The notes below the pieces were generated by a model. The model had not been told where the DNA came from, did not search any database, and worked only from the letters and a program-made list of their open reading frames with translations. From the NCBI GenBank assembly GCA_001730015.1, contig MDLA01000103.1, forward strand, positions 124,001-188,000: a stretch of 64,000 nt of DNA. The letters run 5' to 3'. Below, one piece after another: positions 52,801-60,598 of this stretch (position 1 is the first letter of the stretch; each line of letters begins with the position of its first letter). Origin of the DNA: Chromatiales bacterium (ex Bugula neritina AB1) (GTDB lineage: Bacteria; Pseudomonadota; Gammaproteobacteria; Granulosicoccales; Granulosicoccaceae). A program made the translations under genes and the position numbers.

Positions 52801-54160
52801 AGCGTCCGGCCAATAGATCGAGAACCAGATCAAAATGATCTCGTGGCAGATGCCGGTACGGTGTGGATCCGGTTAGCAGCTGGTATAGTGCATCAGCCTG
52901 CCAGACTTCACTGGCGCACATTGATACAATGATCTGCGCCAGAATATCCAGTGCCCCGGTCATGGGTTTTAGTGGTTCAAGGTCACGTGCTTGTGTTGCC
53001 GCAGACAGCGCAGCGGCTTCTATAAAATCGGCTGAGTGTATCGGGTAAAGTGCGCCACGGCTGATTTCGCCAACGCCGTGACCGGCGCGCCCGATACGTT
53101 GCAACGTGGCGGCAATTCCGGGTGGTGACTGCATCAGTACAACCTGGTCAAGGCTGCCGATGTCGATGCCCATCTCCAGTGAGCTGGTGGCAACAATAGC
53201 TCGCAGTTCCTGGTTCTTCAGCCGCCGTTCGACCTCTGCGCGAATATCCCTGGCCAGTGAACCATGGTGTGCATAGGCCAACAGCACCGGTGATTGCTCG
53301 TTGATTTTCAGCGTGATTTTTTCTGCCATGGCGCGGCTATTGGTGAAAAATAGAGTGCTTCGGTTCGCCAGTGCCAGCTCACGAAAACGCAGGGCCAGTG
53401 GATCCCAGACCGACTCGCCGTTCTCACTGGCGTGCCTGACTTCAACGGGGTAGTGAATACTCAGTGAGATCTCTTTTTCAGAAGGCGGGTTGACTATGGT
53501 CACCTGTCGCGGGCTTCCATCTGGTGCGTAGCCGCCTACGTAGCGTGCAACGTCGTCAAGCGGATTCACCGTGGCAGACAGTGCAATGCGTTGCAGTGAG
53601 CCGGTGAGATCCAGCAAGCGCTCTGCCGAGGTCATCAGAGAGACGCCGCGGCGGTTGTCGATTATTGAGTGCACCTCGTCAAGAATTAGCGTCTGGACGG
53701 TCTGTAGTGCCTGTCTTCCGCGCAGCGTCGTCAGCATCAATGACAAGCTCTCTGGCGTGGTGATAAGTATATCGGGCGGCTTTCGCAACATACGCTGGCG
53801 ATCGCTCTGCGATGTGTCGCCGGAACGGGTCTGCACGCTGATTTTCGGAAAATCTCCTGCCTCGCGAAGTTCGGTGAGGGGACCGAGTAGATTGCGCTGG
53901 ATATCATTGTTCAGCGCCTTCAGGGGGGAGATATACACCACTCGAGTCTCGCCCGGAATCCAGTCTGTGCTGGCAAATCTATCCAGAGACCACAGAAAAG
54001 CTGTCAGTGTTTTTCCGGATCCTGTCGGCGCGGTGATCAGCGTATGGCTGCCACTGGCGATCACAGGCCAGGCGGCCTGCTGCACGTTGGTTGGAGCATC
54101 GAATTTGCCGTCGAACCATTGCCGGATTGAAGGATGAAATGCGGCGAGCGCTTTGCTCAT
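49841..54160 (-). CDS. lhr: Lhr-type large ATP-dependent helicase
   Basis: Superfamily 2 DNA/RNA helicase (Lhr, large helicase-related), a 3'-5' translocase with a role in DNA repair. N-terminal RecA domains: Walker A ITAPTGSGKT (about 42-51), DEVH box at 161-164, LSATVNPLDDVARYVGG, and motif VI QRIGRAGHGVG. The long C-terminal half contains the winged-helix and Lhr-specific domains. 1439 residues, close to the roughly 1500 of full-length Lhr; it is not the short Lhr-like form. Single gene, with its promoter in the 54161-54400 region. Confidence 0.93.
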   Translation of the reverse strand: MSKALAAFHPSIRQWFDGKFDAPTNVQQAAWPVIASGSHTLITAPTGSGKTLTAFLWSLDRFASTDWIPGETRVVYISPLKALNNDIQRNLLGPLTELREAGDFPKISVQTRSGDTSQSDRQRMLRKPPDILITTPESLSLMLTTLRGRQALQTVQTLILDEVHSIIDNRRGVSLMTSAERLLDLTGSLQRIALSATVNPLDDVARYVGGYAPDGSPRQVTIVNPPSEKEISLSIHYPVEVRHASENGESVWDPLALRFRELALANRSTLFFTNSRAMAEKITLKINEQSPVLLAYAHHGSLARDIRAEVERRLKNQELRAIVATSSLEMGIDIGSLDQVVLMQSPPGIAATLQRIGRAGHGVGEISRGALYPIHSADFIEAAALSAATQARDLEPLKPMTGALDILAQIIVSMCASEVWQADALYQLLTGSTPYRHLPRDHFDLVLDLLAGRYAGARVRELQARIIYNRLDGTIEAKKSALFALYNSGGSIPDRGYYQIRHADSGSKIGELDEEFVWEARTGDTFSLGTQNWQVKQITHNDVFVTQAKSGLAPPFWRAERNNRSAHYASRIGDFLESANRWLQKREVQSLRQHLTTQLAFDDLATENLIDYLLRQREISGCDLPHRHHILIELINAGPGGYRGPDNQRQLVLHTHWGGRLNHPWALALQSAWKKRYNESIEIHADNDAIVLQIKQDADPTEILALVSPANIDQHLRSSLEGSGFFGARFRECAGRFLLLPRQRFNQRLPLWMSRLQAKKLMAATLHLDNFPVMLEAWRTCLNDEFELPELKSKLIEIADGVCEWSFVQTAGPTPFAANLSFDQINRYMYADDTPEQAQVSALSEDIIKTAARDSNLRPKIETDIVLQFIAKRQRSHADYTPRDADEWTEWVKERVLLEHSHWWDQWHDAPASNDPLLCEIILGKRRWVCHLEDAAHLMGCGLADSASWKAATSKLPAIEDQRTHQTVVNEILSFYGPLTRAEIEAVIPQLPDNYFNEGDYIRGELLEGSDAIHYCDAENFDILLRWQRAARRPDFETLPAKSLAPVLANWHQFNAPCEEQTLIDAFERVRGYRTHITALLNDYFAARLKGFTGYQLDKVFSEQQLTWLGTGKQQIMLCYPEDINLLREQDQSNPVDSSLSDLFTDRNARYSFQQIASQLRATSSDNNADAINTRWWNAVWNSAITADSLLPLRQGMIKNFKLAAGNSTSTRSVSGARRRARAASAQWPGYWQLTPAIEAGTDPLTELEDCRQRVHLLLDRYGFICREIANREGGNLRWRSLFRSLRIMELSGEVLQGLFFRQLSGPQFISQRAYNRLLQKEAAAEYFWCNAVDPISPCGLGLDWPELPQRRVHNYLGFYRGELTLVIENLGRRIHLFMDATDNALELILSPCVHIATTHSKMQVDTINGENARTSPYLAAFSRVLKKRNDHRSVYFEP

Positions 54161-54401
54161 TGATTGAATGCCCGGTTTACTCGTGAAATTGGCGAGTGGT
54201 TAGCCTGGTGCCATAGTACGATCAGCACAGTGGCGTGACAACGCGAGCGAATTGTCTAAACTCGTTTCCGGTGCCTTATTATTTGCCGGCGACGCAGATG
54301 CTATGCCTGTGATGGGCGACGCGGAAGGCTTGTAGAATGAGAGCAAAGAAGAGGCAGATGCCTGTATGTGAACGAAATACAAAGCTTTTTGTTACGAGAA
54401 T

Positions 54402-54464
54402 GGTTGCCTGGTAGTTGAAAACGCATTCGACCAGGCAACCCTGAAAGCGCTTCAGGCGTTTTTT
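54402..54464 (+). ncRNA. Candidate small RNA 3' part: two hairpins and a terminator
   Basis: GGTTGCCTGGT (54402-54412) pairs perfectly with ACCAGGCAACC (54430-54440). Directly next to it, CCTGAA-agcgc-TTCAGG (54440-54456) is followed by CG and six T. Such a structured element with an intrinsic terminator and no upstream gene on its strand looks like the 3' end of a small RNA. The 5' end is not fixed; a TAGAAT at 54333-54338 could be its -10, giving about 120 nucleotides. It could instead be a terminator of an unseen transcript. Confidence 0.45.
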
Positions 54465-54605
54465 GCTCGCTGGATGGAGGACATTTGGCAGTAGGCCGAG
54501 CCCTGCGGTGAAGCGTGAGGGAGTTGTAGTTAAGCATTAAGCGGCGGAAAAACTAATCATATCCGTTCGATTGACTATCAGGGTGAATTGACGCTTGCCT
54601 GTTAC

Positions 54606-54780
54606 CCCGCATTATTCATGGCGTGGCGAGGATATCGCGTAGTTCTTACTTATTCACGGCAAGGGGTTTCACAGTGGATTTTCTTCTCGCATCGAATACT
54701 TGCTGATATCGGCAGGAGAAAAAATTCTCTGTGGAATCAAAGGTCAGGAGAGATTCCGTCAATCCCGTGAATAATGCGGG
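54606..54780 (+). mobile_element. 175-bp element with terminal inverted repeats, copy 2
   Basis: Ends are CCCGCATTATTCATGG (54606-54621) and CCGTGAATAATGCGGG (54765-54780), inverted copies at 15 of 16 bases. It is the same length as copy 1 and nearly collinear with its reverse complement; shared inner blocks include TATCGCGTAG, TTTTCTTCTCGC, GAGAAAAAATTCTCTGTGG and CGTCAATCCCGTGAATAATG. An inner GAGAA/TTCTC hairpin is also shared. No open frame of note. Confidence 0.75.
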
Positions 54781-55027
54781 TTTAGCAGGCTTCGTTTTTT
54801 GTGCAGCAGGGTGCTGAATGAGATTGAATGGTTATACTGAAATTCCGGTAACCGGTTATTTATGTTAAAAAGGGTCGGGAGTAGGAAACTTGTCCCGTAG
54901 TTTTGAGAAGTTAACGCACAAATAGTTTCGAAAAAACCGGATTGGCAAATGTTTTTGTTCATCTGGTCGTAGAAGTGAAGGCTCACAGATCGTGAGCTCG
55001 GTTTTGATTTACAACGGACGTTGAGCT

Positions 55028-55708
55028 ATGCGTATTAGTAAGGGCCTTGGTAATTTATTCGCTCTGAATTTTGACGGGGCGGTGGCTAATGTGGGTCTGC
55101 TGGTTTTAAACCGGCTGAATTCCGTGTTGGAGCACCACAATCATGCAGCTATCGATCTGCCGTGTTTGGATCGTCTGTGGGGGTTATCCCTTGTTGAGCT
55201 GATTCAGCGAGCCGCGAATTGTCCGGCAGCTGATGCCGCTCATATGGCTGATCGATACCTTAGTGCAGGAGAGCCATCTGGTGTACCGCGGTGCGATGAA
55301 ACGATTCAGGAGATCGTGAGTTATCTTACGGTGCGCCCTGCGCAACTAGCGTGTATCAGTTTGTACCTGCCACACGTAGCGGGTCTTATCGGTCAACTTC
55401 CCGTAGAAAGCTGCTTTGACTACATCGACAACTCCAACGACAGCCGTGAATCACAGATAAATCGGCTATTGCAGCAAACTGAATCGACAAATATCTGGTT
55501 AATCTCGGATCGAGTGGCTGATATAAAAATTGGCCGTGAGTTGGGTATTGGCACCGTTGCTGTAACCTGGGGGCACGATGATGAATGGGATATGGCTGTG
55601 CACAGCCCTGATTACATTATTGAAGATATAGCTGAAGTTATGGGGTTTATTTCAACGCAGATGATGGATTTGCCGGCGAGCTGCCCGAGAGCGCAGCGTT
55701 GCCAGTAG
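55028..55708 (+). CDS. HAD-like protein, probably without phosphatase activity
   Basis: A 226-residue protein laid out like a phosphoglycolate-phosphatase-type HAD hydrolase but with altered catalytic motifs. Motif I, normally hhhDxDGT, reads FALNFDGAVAN: the nucleophile Asp is Asn14 and the usual Thr is Ala. The late motif, ISDRVADIKIGRELGIGTVA, keeps an Asp and the typical following VTWGHDD. A helical cap of about 70 residues lies between. Likely a pseudo-enzyme or binding protein. The GNAT gene starts 28 bases after it and may be co-transcribed. Confidence 0.6.
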   Translation: MRISKGLGNLFALNFDGAVANVGLLVLNRLNSVLEHHNHAAIDLPCLDRLWGLSLVELIQRAANCPAADAAHMADRYLSAGEPSGVPRCDETIQEIVSYLTVRPAQLACISLYLPHVAGLIGQLPVESCFDYIDNSNDSRESQINRLLQQTESTNIWLISDRVADIKIGRELGIGTVAVTWGHDDEWDMAVHSPDYIIEDIAEVMGFISTQMMDLPASCPRAQRCQ

Positions 55709-55736
55709 TCAGTAGAGTCTGGAGTTAGGGGTGAAA

Positions 55737-56171
55737 ATGTCTGGCGCTAGTGACTTTGAAGTCTATGAGACAAGCAGCCCGGACGATCCGGTTATAGATC
55801 AGATTGCAGCGGGGCTGATCGAATACAATTTGCAATTTGTCGGCCGCAGCAAGCGCCACTACACCGTTGCAGTCAAGGATAGTGCCGGTGGCCTGATTGG
55901 TGGTGCGGAATGTGTATCAGCCTGGCAATGGATGATGGTCGAAAATGTCTACGTTGTAGAGCAGCATCGTAAAAATGGTGTTGGTACCCGACTTATGTCT
56001 ATGGTGGAATCGGAAGCTCGTAACAGACAATGCACAGGCATTTGTCTGGACACATTTACCTTTCAGGCTCGCGGGTTTTACGAAAAACTGGGTTATGAAA
56101 TATTCGGTGAGCTACCTGATTTTCCTGCTGGTGTGCATCGCTATTACCTGCGAAAACTCCTGGCGCAGTAG
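55737..56171 (+). CDS. GNAT-family N-acetyltransferase
   Basis: Acetyl-CoA-dependent transferase of about 144 residues. Motif A, VENVYVVEQHRKNGVGTRLM, contains the CoA pyrophosphate loop (RKNGVG). FTFQARGFYEKLGYEIFGEL is the usual C-terminal part. The ATG at 55737 follows AGGGG by five bases; a GTG two codons earlier is less well placed. Substrate unknown. Confidence 0.85.
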   Translation: MSGASDFEVYETSSPDDPVIDQIAAGLIEYNLQFVGRSKRHYTVAVKDSAGGLIGGAECVSAWQWMMVENVYVVEQHRKNGVGTRLMSMVESEARNRQCTGICLDTFTFQARGFYEKLGYEIFGELPDFPAGVHRYYLRKLLAQ

Positions 56172-56193
56172 TGCTGTTGCTAATGACCCGGGG

Positions 56194-57927
56194 CTATTGC
56201 ACGCAGCCATAATGCGCGGATGATACTAGCCTTGTATATTTATCCATCACTGAGCCTGGTTTAACCTTTGGTTTGTGAAAGGCGTTTTGCAAAGTGTGTA
56301 ACCTTTTCTCTATTTCGGCATTGCTCAGATCAACATCAAGCGTGCGTGCCGTTGGGTTTATAATAATGGTATCGCCGTTTTCTACTATCGCAAGCGGGCC
56401 ACCGTTTGATGCCTCTGGACTAATATGGCCGATCAGTATGCCGTGAGATACGCCGGAGAAGCGACCGTCGGTGATGAGCGCGACGTCTTTCCCGAGACCA
56501 CGGCCTTGCAACTGAGCGGTTAAGTGAATCATCTCGGGCATACCGGGCGCACCAACTGGCCCGACATTACGTACAACCACAACATCCCCGGCAACGATAT
56601 TGCCAGTTTGAATCGCAACCATTGCATCTGATTCGCTATTGAATACACGGGCAGGCCCACGAAATTCGTTATTGTGCAGAACCTTGCCGCCGAGTTTCAG
56701 CAGGCAGCTTTCGGTGGCCAGGTTTCCGGTTAAAACAGATATATGGTTATTACGTTGCGCTAGCGGTTTGGTAACCGGTAGAACTATATTCTGTTCTTTC
56801 AAATCGCTGAGCCTTGCCGTGTTCTGTAGATTCTCAGCCACTGTCTGACCGGTGGCGGTCATAACATCACCGTGCAGAAAACCGTTTTCAAGTAGTTCTT
56901 TCATCACAATTGGTGTCCCTCCAATCTGATGTAGCGACGCCATGGCGTAGGGGCCGTGAGGCTGCAGGTTGGCAATGAGCGGGACGCGCTCCCCAATTGC
57001 CTGTATAGATTCTATGGTCAGTGGAACTTCCGCCTCACGGGCTGTGGCTAATATATGCAGGAAGAAATTTGTCGAGCCGCCCATCGCATAGGCGACCGTA
57101 ATGGCGTTCTCGAATGCCTTCAGTGTCATGATGTCACGTGGGCGAATAGAATTTTTTATAAGATGAAAAAGCGCATCGATACTACGGTTAACCTGATATA
57201 TAACATCTTCGTGAATATCACTGCCAGCTGTGTAGTCTGCCGGATGTGAAGCGCCTTTGGGAAGCATCATTCCTATGGCTTCGGTAATGGTGCTCATCGT
57301 GTTTGCGGTAAACATCGCGCCGCAAGTGCCACTACCCGGCATCACGGATGTTTCCAGCTGAATGAGCTCGGCCTCAGTTAGTAAACCGGCCTGCTGTGCG
57401 GCGCTCCCTTCGAGGTAATCGAGAATAGTCAGGTTGTTGCCTTTGTCTGCCCATTTGCCGAAGCTGACACTTCCCGGTGAGCTGGTGCCGGGGTAGATAA
57501 CAAGCCCGGGTGCGTTGGTACGAGCCAGTGGCATCATTGCCGCAGCGCCGGTTTTATCGCAACCGGAAATGACGATCATTGCATTTGCGTGATGTGCGTA
57601 GTGACCGGTTTCGAAGCAGTCGGCCATTAAATCGCGGGATACCAGACTGTATCCGGCATTTGGTGTTCCCTGCGTCAGAGCATCTGATACTGCCGGCGCC
57701 CCTACCAGCAACCCTTGAGCGCCCCGTTCTTCTAATGTGTGGATCAGTAAGTCGGCGATGCGTTTTACGCGGTTGTTGCAGCGATGAGCATTGGTATAGG
57801 GGCTGGCAATAGTTACTACAGCATGGCGGGGCCCGACGCTGGCCGGGTCGAACCCAGCAGCACGCAGTTCTACTTTACGTAGTCCGTTGCTGGTATCGTT
57901 CCAGTAGCTGGTTATTTTATCTGTCAT
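56194..57927 (-). CDS. IlvD/Edd-family dehydratase (probable sugar-acid dehydratase)
   Basis: Fe-S dehydratase converting a dihydroxy-acid or aldonate to its 2-oxo-3-deoxy form. The three cluster cysteines of the family appear: C50 (AHRCNN), C123 (SGCDKTG) and C202 ([13 protein letters not shown]). FAHHANAM-type [12 protein letters not shown] and [20 protein letters not shown] near the C-terminus also fit. 577 residues. Sitting in a sugar catabolism operon with a kinase and a GatZ-like protein, it is more likely an aldonate dehydratase than the isoleucine-valine pathway enzyme. Last gene of the minus-strand operon, 43 bases after the GatZ-like gene. Confidence 0.85.
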   Translation of the reverse strand: MTDKITSYWNDTSNGLRKVELRAAGFDPASVGPRHAVVTIASPYTNAHRCNNRVKRIADLLIHTLEERGAQGLLVGAPAVSDALTQGTPNAGYSLVSRDLMADCFETGHYAHHANAMIVISGCDKTGAAAMMPLARTNAPGLVIYPGTSSPGSVSFGKWADKGNNLTILDYLEGSAAQQAGLLTEAELIQLETSVMPGSGTCGAMFTANTMSTITEAIGMMLPKGASHPADYTAGSDIHEDVIYQVNRSIDALFHLIKNSIRPRDIMTLKAFENAITVAYAMGGSTNFFLHILATAREAEVPLTIESIQAIGERVPLIANLQPHGPYAMASLHQIGGTPIVMKELLENGFLHGDVMTATGQTVAENLQNTARLSDLKEQNIVLPVTKPLAQRNNHISVLTGNLATESCLLKLGGKVLHNNEFRGPARVFNSESDAMVAIQTGNIVAGDVVVVRNVGPVGAPGMPEMIHLTAQLQGRGLGKDVALITDGRFSGVSHGILIGHISPEASNGGPLAIVENGDTIIINPTARTLDVDLSNAEIEKRLHTLQNAFHKPKVKPGSVMDKYTRLVSSAHYGCVQ

Positions 57928-57970
57928 GAGGTGGATCCGTTCGGTTTCTGATTAGCCGGCGCCGGGAATA

Positions 57971-59242
57971 TTACGTGACTAGCCCGCATGCCTTGTAGTA
58001 CCGGTGTATGCACAGTGAGATGTGATCAGAGCTGAGCTGCCCGGGTGTAGCATTCAGTGAACCGAACTGCCGGGCAGAGAAAAATTGCGAAATCAGTGTC
58101 TCCGGTATTTTCGTTTGACTGAGATTTGTGAACAATTTTTCCAGCGCGGCTTTAACACCCTGATCTGACCAGTAATAACGTATGCGATCACTATAGCTAT
58201 AGTGACGGAGGTGTTTAACCAGATTGGCTTCGCCCTGATAATAGGGTGTCCAGTGAGCGGAGTGGTTGTCCATGGCGTGATCAATAGTAGCTATAATCTT
58301 TGAACTATTCTGCTTGGTCAGTAAGTGATTTTCTATATTTGCAAGAGCAAATACAGCTTCGCGCATTCTAAAGGTGAGCTCCGGACCTACTTTCAGGAAG
58401 AAAAAATGCTGTGCAACCAACTCTGCGAGTGCTTCGGTAGGCTGGTAGTCTGTTGAGTGTGCTTCGAACGTCATATTTCCGATGTCTTCCAAGGCCGTTG
58501 ATAAGGCTTTGGCTTTGTCTGGTTCAAAACGATGTATAGCGGTGTGGCTGAAGTCGACTCCAGGCTGAGTCACGACGGATAAAATTCGAGGCCACACATG
58601 ATTGAGGCCTGCCAGTTCAAATGCTTCCCGATGAGTATCTATTGTTTCAGATAGCCGGTCTACACTGGTGACGGTCAGATCGTCCATGGCATCTGTTTCG
58701 CCGCCGGGTATGGGGACTTCAGTGCCGATGATATAAAAAAGCTCTTCGGGATGTGGCGAATGGCTCTCCGCTATTTTACAAAGTCGGGCAGCACGTTCTG
58801 CCACCAGAGCAAATGAGGGAGTTGGCTCCCCTCCGCACGCCATCGATGCATCAAGATGAATCTTGCGAAACCCTGCATTGGCGTATTCCCTGACAAGTAT
58901 TTCGGCATTTGCCATGGCCGCTTCAGCCGGGAGGTGACGCCAGGGATTCGGGCCGAGATGATCGCCTCCTAGAATATAATGTTCAGACGGAACGCCGTAC
59001 TCTGCGGCCAGTGTTTTTATCCAGACAGCGAAATCAGCGGCGTTCATGCCCGTGTAGCCACCCTCCTGATTGACCTGATTGCAAGTGGCTTCAATTACTG
59101 CAGGCACTTGATGTTTGCGGGTGAACTGAAAAACTGATCGCAGTACGTGTTCATTTGCCGTGCAAAAACAGGGTAGCCCGATCGCTTCTCCGGCGCGATT
59201 GCGGTTAATCAGTGAGGTAATGTCAGTCATATCAGTGCTCAC
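57971..59242 (-). CDS. GatZ/KbaZ-like protein (tagatose-phosphate metabolism)
   Basis: Member of the D-tagatose-1,6-bisphosphate aldolase non-catalytic subunit family (GatZ/KbaZ). Typical are GLPCFCTANEHVLRSV, IEATCNQVNQEGGYTGM, HYILGGDHLGPNPWRHLPAE, FRKIHLDASMACGGEPTPSF and YIIGTEVPIPGGETD. 423 residues. A separate catalytic GatY/KbaY aldolase is absent. In Agrobacterium a GatZ-like protein next to a tagatose kinase works instead as a tagatose-6-phosphate 4-epimerase, and the same gene pair occurs here. The GTG start overlaps the kinase stop by eleven bases; an ATG at 59230 is the alternative. Confidence 0.88.
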   Translation of the reverse strand: MSTDMTDITSLINRNRAGEAIGLPCFCTANEHVLRSVFQFTRKHQVPAVIEATCNQVNQEGGYTGMNAADFAVWIKTLAAEYGVPSEHYILGGDHLGPNPWRHLPAEAAMANAEILVREYANAGFRKIHLDASMACGGEPTPSFALVAERAARLCKIAESHSPHPEELFYIIGTEVPIPGGETDAMDDLTVTSVDRLSETIDTHREAFELAGLNHVWPRILSVVTQPGVDFSHTAIHRFEPDKAKALSTALEDIGNMTFEAHSTDYQPTEALAELVAQHFFFLKVGPELTFRMREAVFALANIENHLLTKQNSSKIIATIDHAMDNHSAHWTPYYQGEANLVKHLRHYSYSDRIRYYWSDQGVKAALEKLFTNLSQTKIPETLISQFFSARQFGSLNATPGQLSSDHISLCIHRYYKACGLVT

Positions 59243-60215
59243 TTAAGTTTTGTATTTTGCCGGAAGATAGTGTTTTGGCGGGGTTGCTCTCCATAAAAGA
59301 CTCAATAACAGGTAGATTGCTATTGCCTTCCATAGGTCCTCTTTCAGTAACAGCGAGTGCCCCGGCAGCATTTGCGTAGCGGGCGCTTTTCTCAAGTGAT
59401 TCTCCCTTCGCTATCATCGCAAGGAAGGTTCCGCAGAAGCAGTCACCTGCTCCGGTAGGATCAACTTCATCTACTGTGTGGCCTGGGAGTTCTAAAGGGT
59501 CCTTATTGTTACTGTAGATCCTCGATCCTTGCTCACCACGTGTCAGAGCGATGATTTTAGTTCCCTTTTTCAGTAGATTTGTAATGACTTCTTGCGGCGA
59601 TTCTCCGGGATATAAATACGACAGATCGCTTTCACTCGGAAACAGGTAGCTGCTTTTCGAGATGAGCCCGGCCAGAGTTGCTTTTACGTCCGGGTTGCTC
59701 ATTAGCTCCGGGCGGGCATTCGGGTCGCAGCTTAATTCTCCGCCTCTGCTGATGACTTCAGCTGCAGTTTGCTCTATAGCTGCACGTAAATTCGGGTTGC
59801 CGAGAGATGATCCCGAGATGTGCATAAGCAATGGTCCCGGTGGTAGTGTAGAGCTAGTATCTTTCAGCGCATCTGCTGCGGTATTGTTCAGGTGAAAAAT
59901 AAATGTTCGACTGCCGTCGTTGTAGTAGGAGACAAATGCGACGCCGGTGGTTTTATTGTCAAATCTGGCGATCCCAGATGTGTTTACCCCGTTGGATTGC
60001 AGGCGCTCAATAAGCGCATTACCGAAATTGTCTGCCCCCAGTCCGCCAAAAATCTGAGTGACTGCACCTACACGGGCTGCCTGATCGATGCAAATAGCCG
60101 GAGCGCCGCTCGGATAAGGCCCAGAGTATTCGGCGAGCGTATGCAGCTCGCAGCCCTTTTGATGGGATACAAATTCCACGAGTAACTCGCCAACAGCGAT
60201 AATGGTGGGTTGCAT
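59232..60215 (-). CDS. PfkB-family sugar kinase (possible tagatose or 2-keto-3-deoxy-sugar kinase)
   Basis: Ribokinase-fold carbohydrate kinase. N-terminal IIAVGELLVEFVSHQKG, EYSGPYPSGAPAICIDQAAR, GGLGADNFG, and the C-terminal signature DEVDPTGAGDCFCGTFLAMI, whose second Asp is the catalytic base. 327 residues from MQPTIIAV (60215), preceded by AGGAAA; a 33-residue in-frame extension is spurious. First gene of the minus-strand operon; its promoter region faces lacI and holds one of the two palindromes. The paired GatZ-like gene makes tagatose the leading guess. Confidence 0.88.
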   Translation of the reverse strand: MQPTIIAVGELLVEFVSHQKGCELHTLAEYSGPYPSGAPAICIDQAARVGAVTQIFGGLGADNFGNALIERLQSNGVNTSGIARFDNKTTGVAFVSYYNDGSRTFIFHLNNTAADALKDTSSTLPPGPLLMHISGSSLGNPNLRAAIEQTAAEVISRGGELSCDPNARPELMSNPDVKATLAGLISKSSYLFPSESDLSYLYPGESPQEVITNLLKKGTKIIALTRGEQGSRIYSNNKDPLELPGHTVDEVDPTGAGDCFCGTFLAMIAKGESLEKSARYANAAGALAVTERGPMEGNSNLPVIESFMESNPAKTLSSGKIQNLSEH

Positions 60216-60598
60216 GGGTTTCCTGTATGAATGCTGAGGTGGACGGTAAATAGTTGACCCTGGTGTTGCATAAAATTCCGGCCCGGAACCGCTGCGCTGC
60301 TTCCATAGCAGCATCTAAGGCGCTGTACTCGTTTTTCCTGAATATCACTTAAAATGACCAGGCTCAATCCAGCAAAAACTCCGTGCAGCACTTTTTATAC
60401 TGCTCTAAAAGCTCCTGGACGCGATATTTTATGCAGCATCAGGGTTGAGAACGCCGGTAACAGCTATCGATGGTGGAAAATATTTTACACGTGTAAATAA
60501 ATGATTTAAAGTCTCTGTGATCTGACCATTTGATTTCTGGCGCTTGCACAATGTGAGCATCTGGTCGCAGCTAACGTAAGGAAAATCATACTCGGTTT
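60216..60598. other. 383-base divergent promoter region of the sugar locus
   Basis: Lies between the kinase operon (minus) and the LacI-type regulator (plus). Apart from the palindrome at 60484-60497, I see no gene or RNA. AAGGAA at about 60579 is the probable ribosome site for the regulator, though it lies farther from the ATG than usual. Confidence 0.5.
60484..60497. promoter_or_regulatory. LacI-type operator, copy 1
   Basis: TTTACACGTGTAAA, a perfect 14-base palindrome with the central CG typical of LacI/GalR operators, flanked by AT-rich bases. It is identical to a second copy at 61742-61755 (surrounding TTTTACACGTGTAAATAAA also conserved). It lies 102 bases before the regulator start and 269 before the kinase start. 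Confidence 0.8.

Larger units (their letters stand above)
54161..55027. other. 867-base intergenic region
   Basis: No convincing protein gene on either strand. It holds the lhr promoter (minus), a pair of adjacent hairpins ending in a T run on the plus strand (54402-54464), the second copy of the 175-bp inverted-repeat element (54606-54780), and a small hairpin GCTCAC-agatc-GTGAGC (54981-54997) just before the next gene. Confidence 0.6.
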
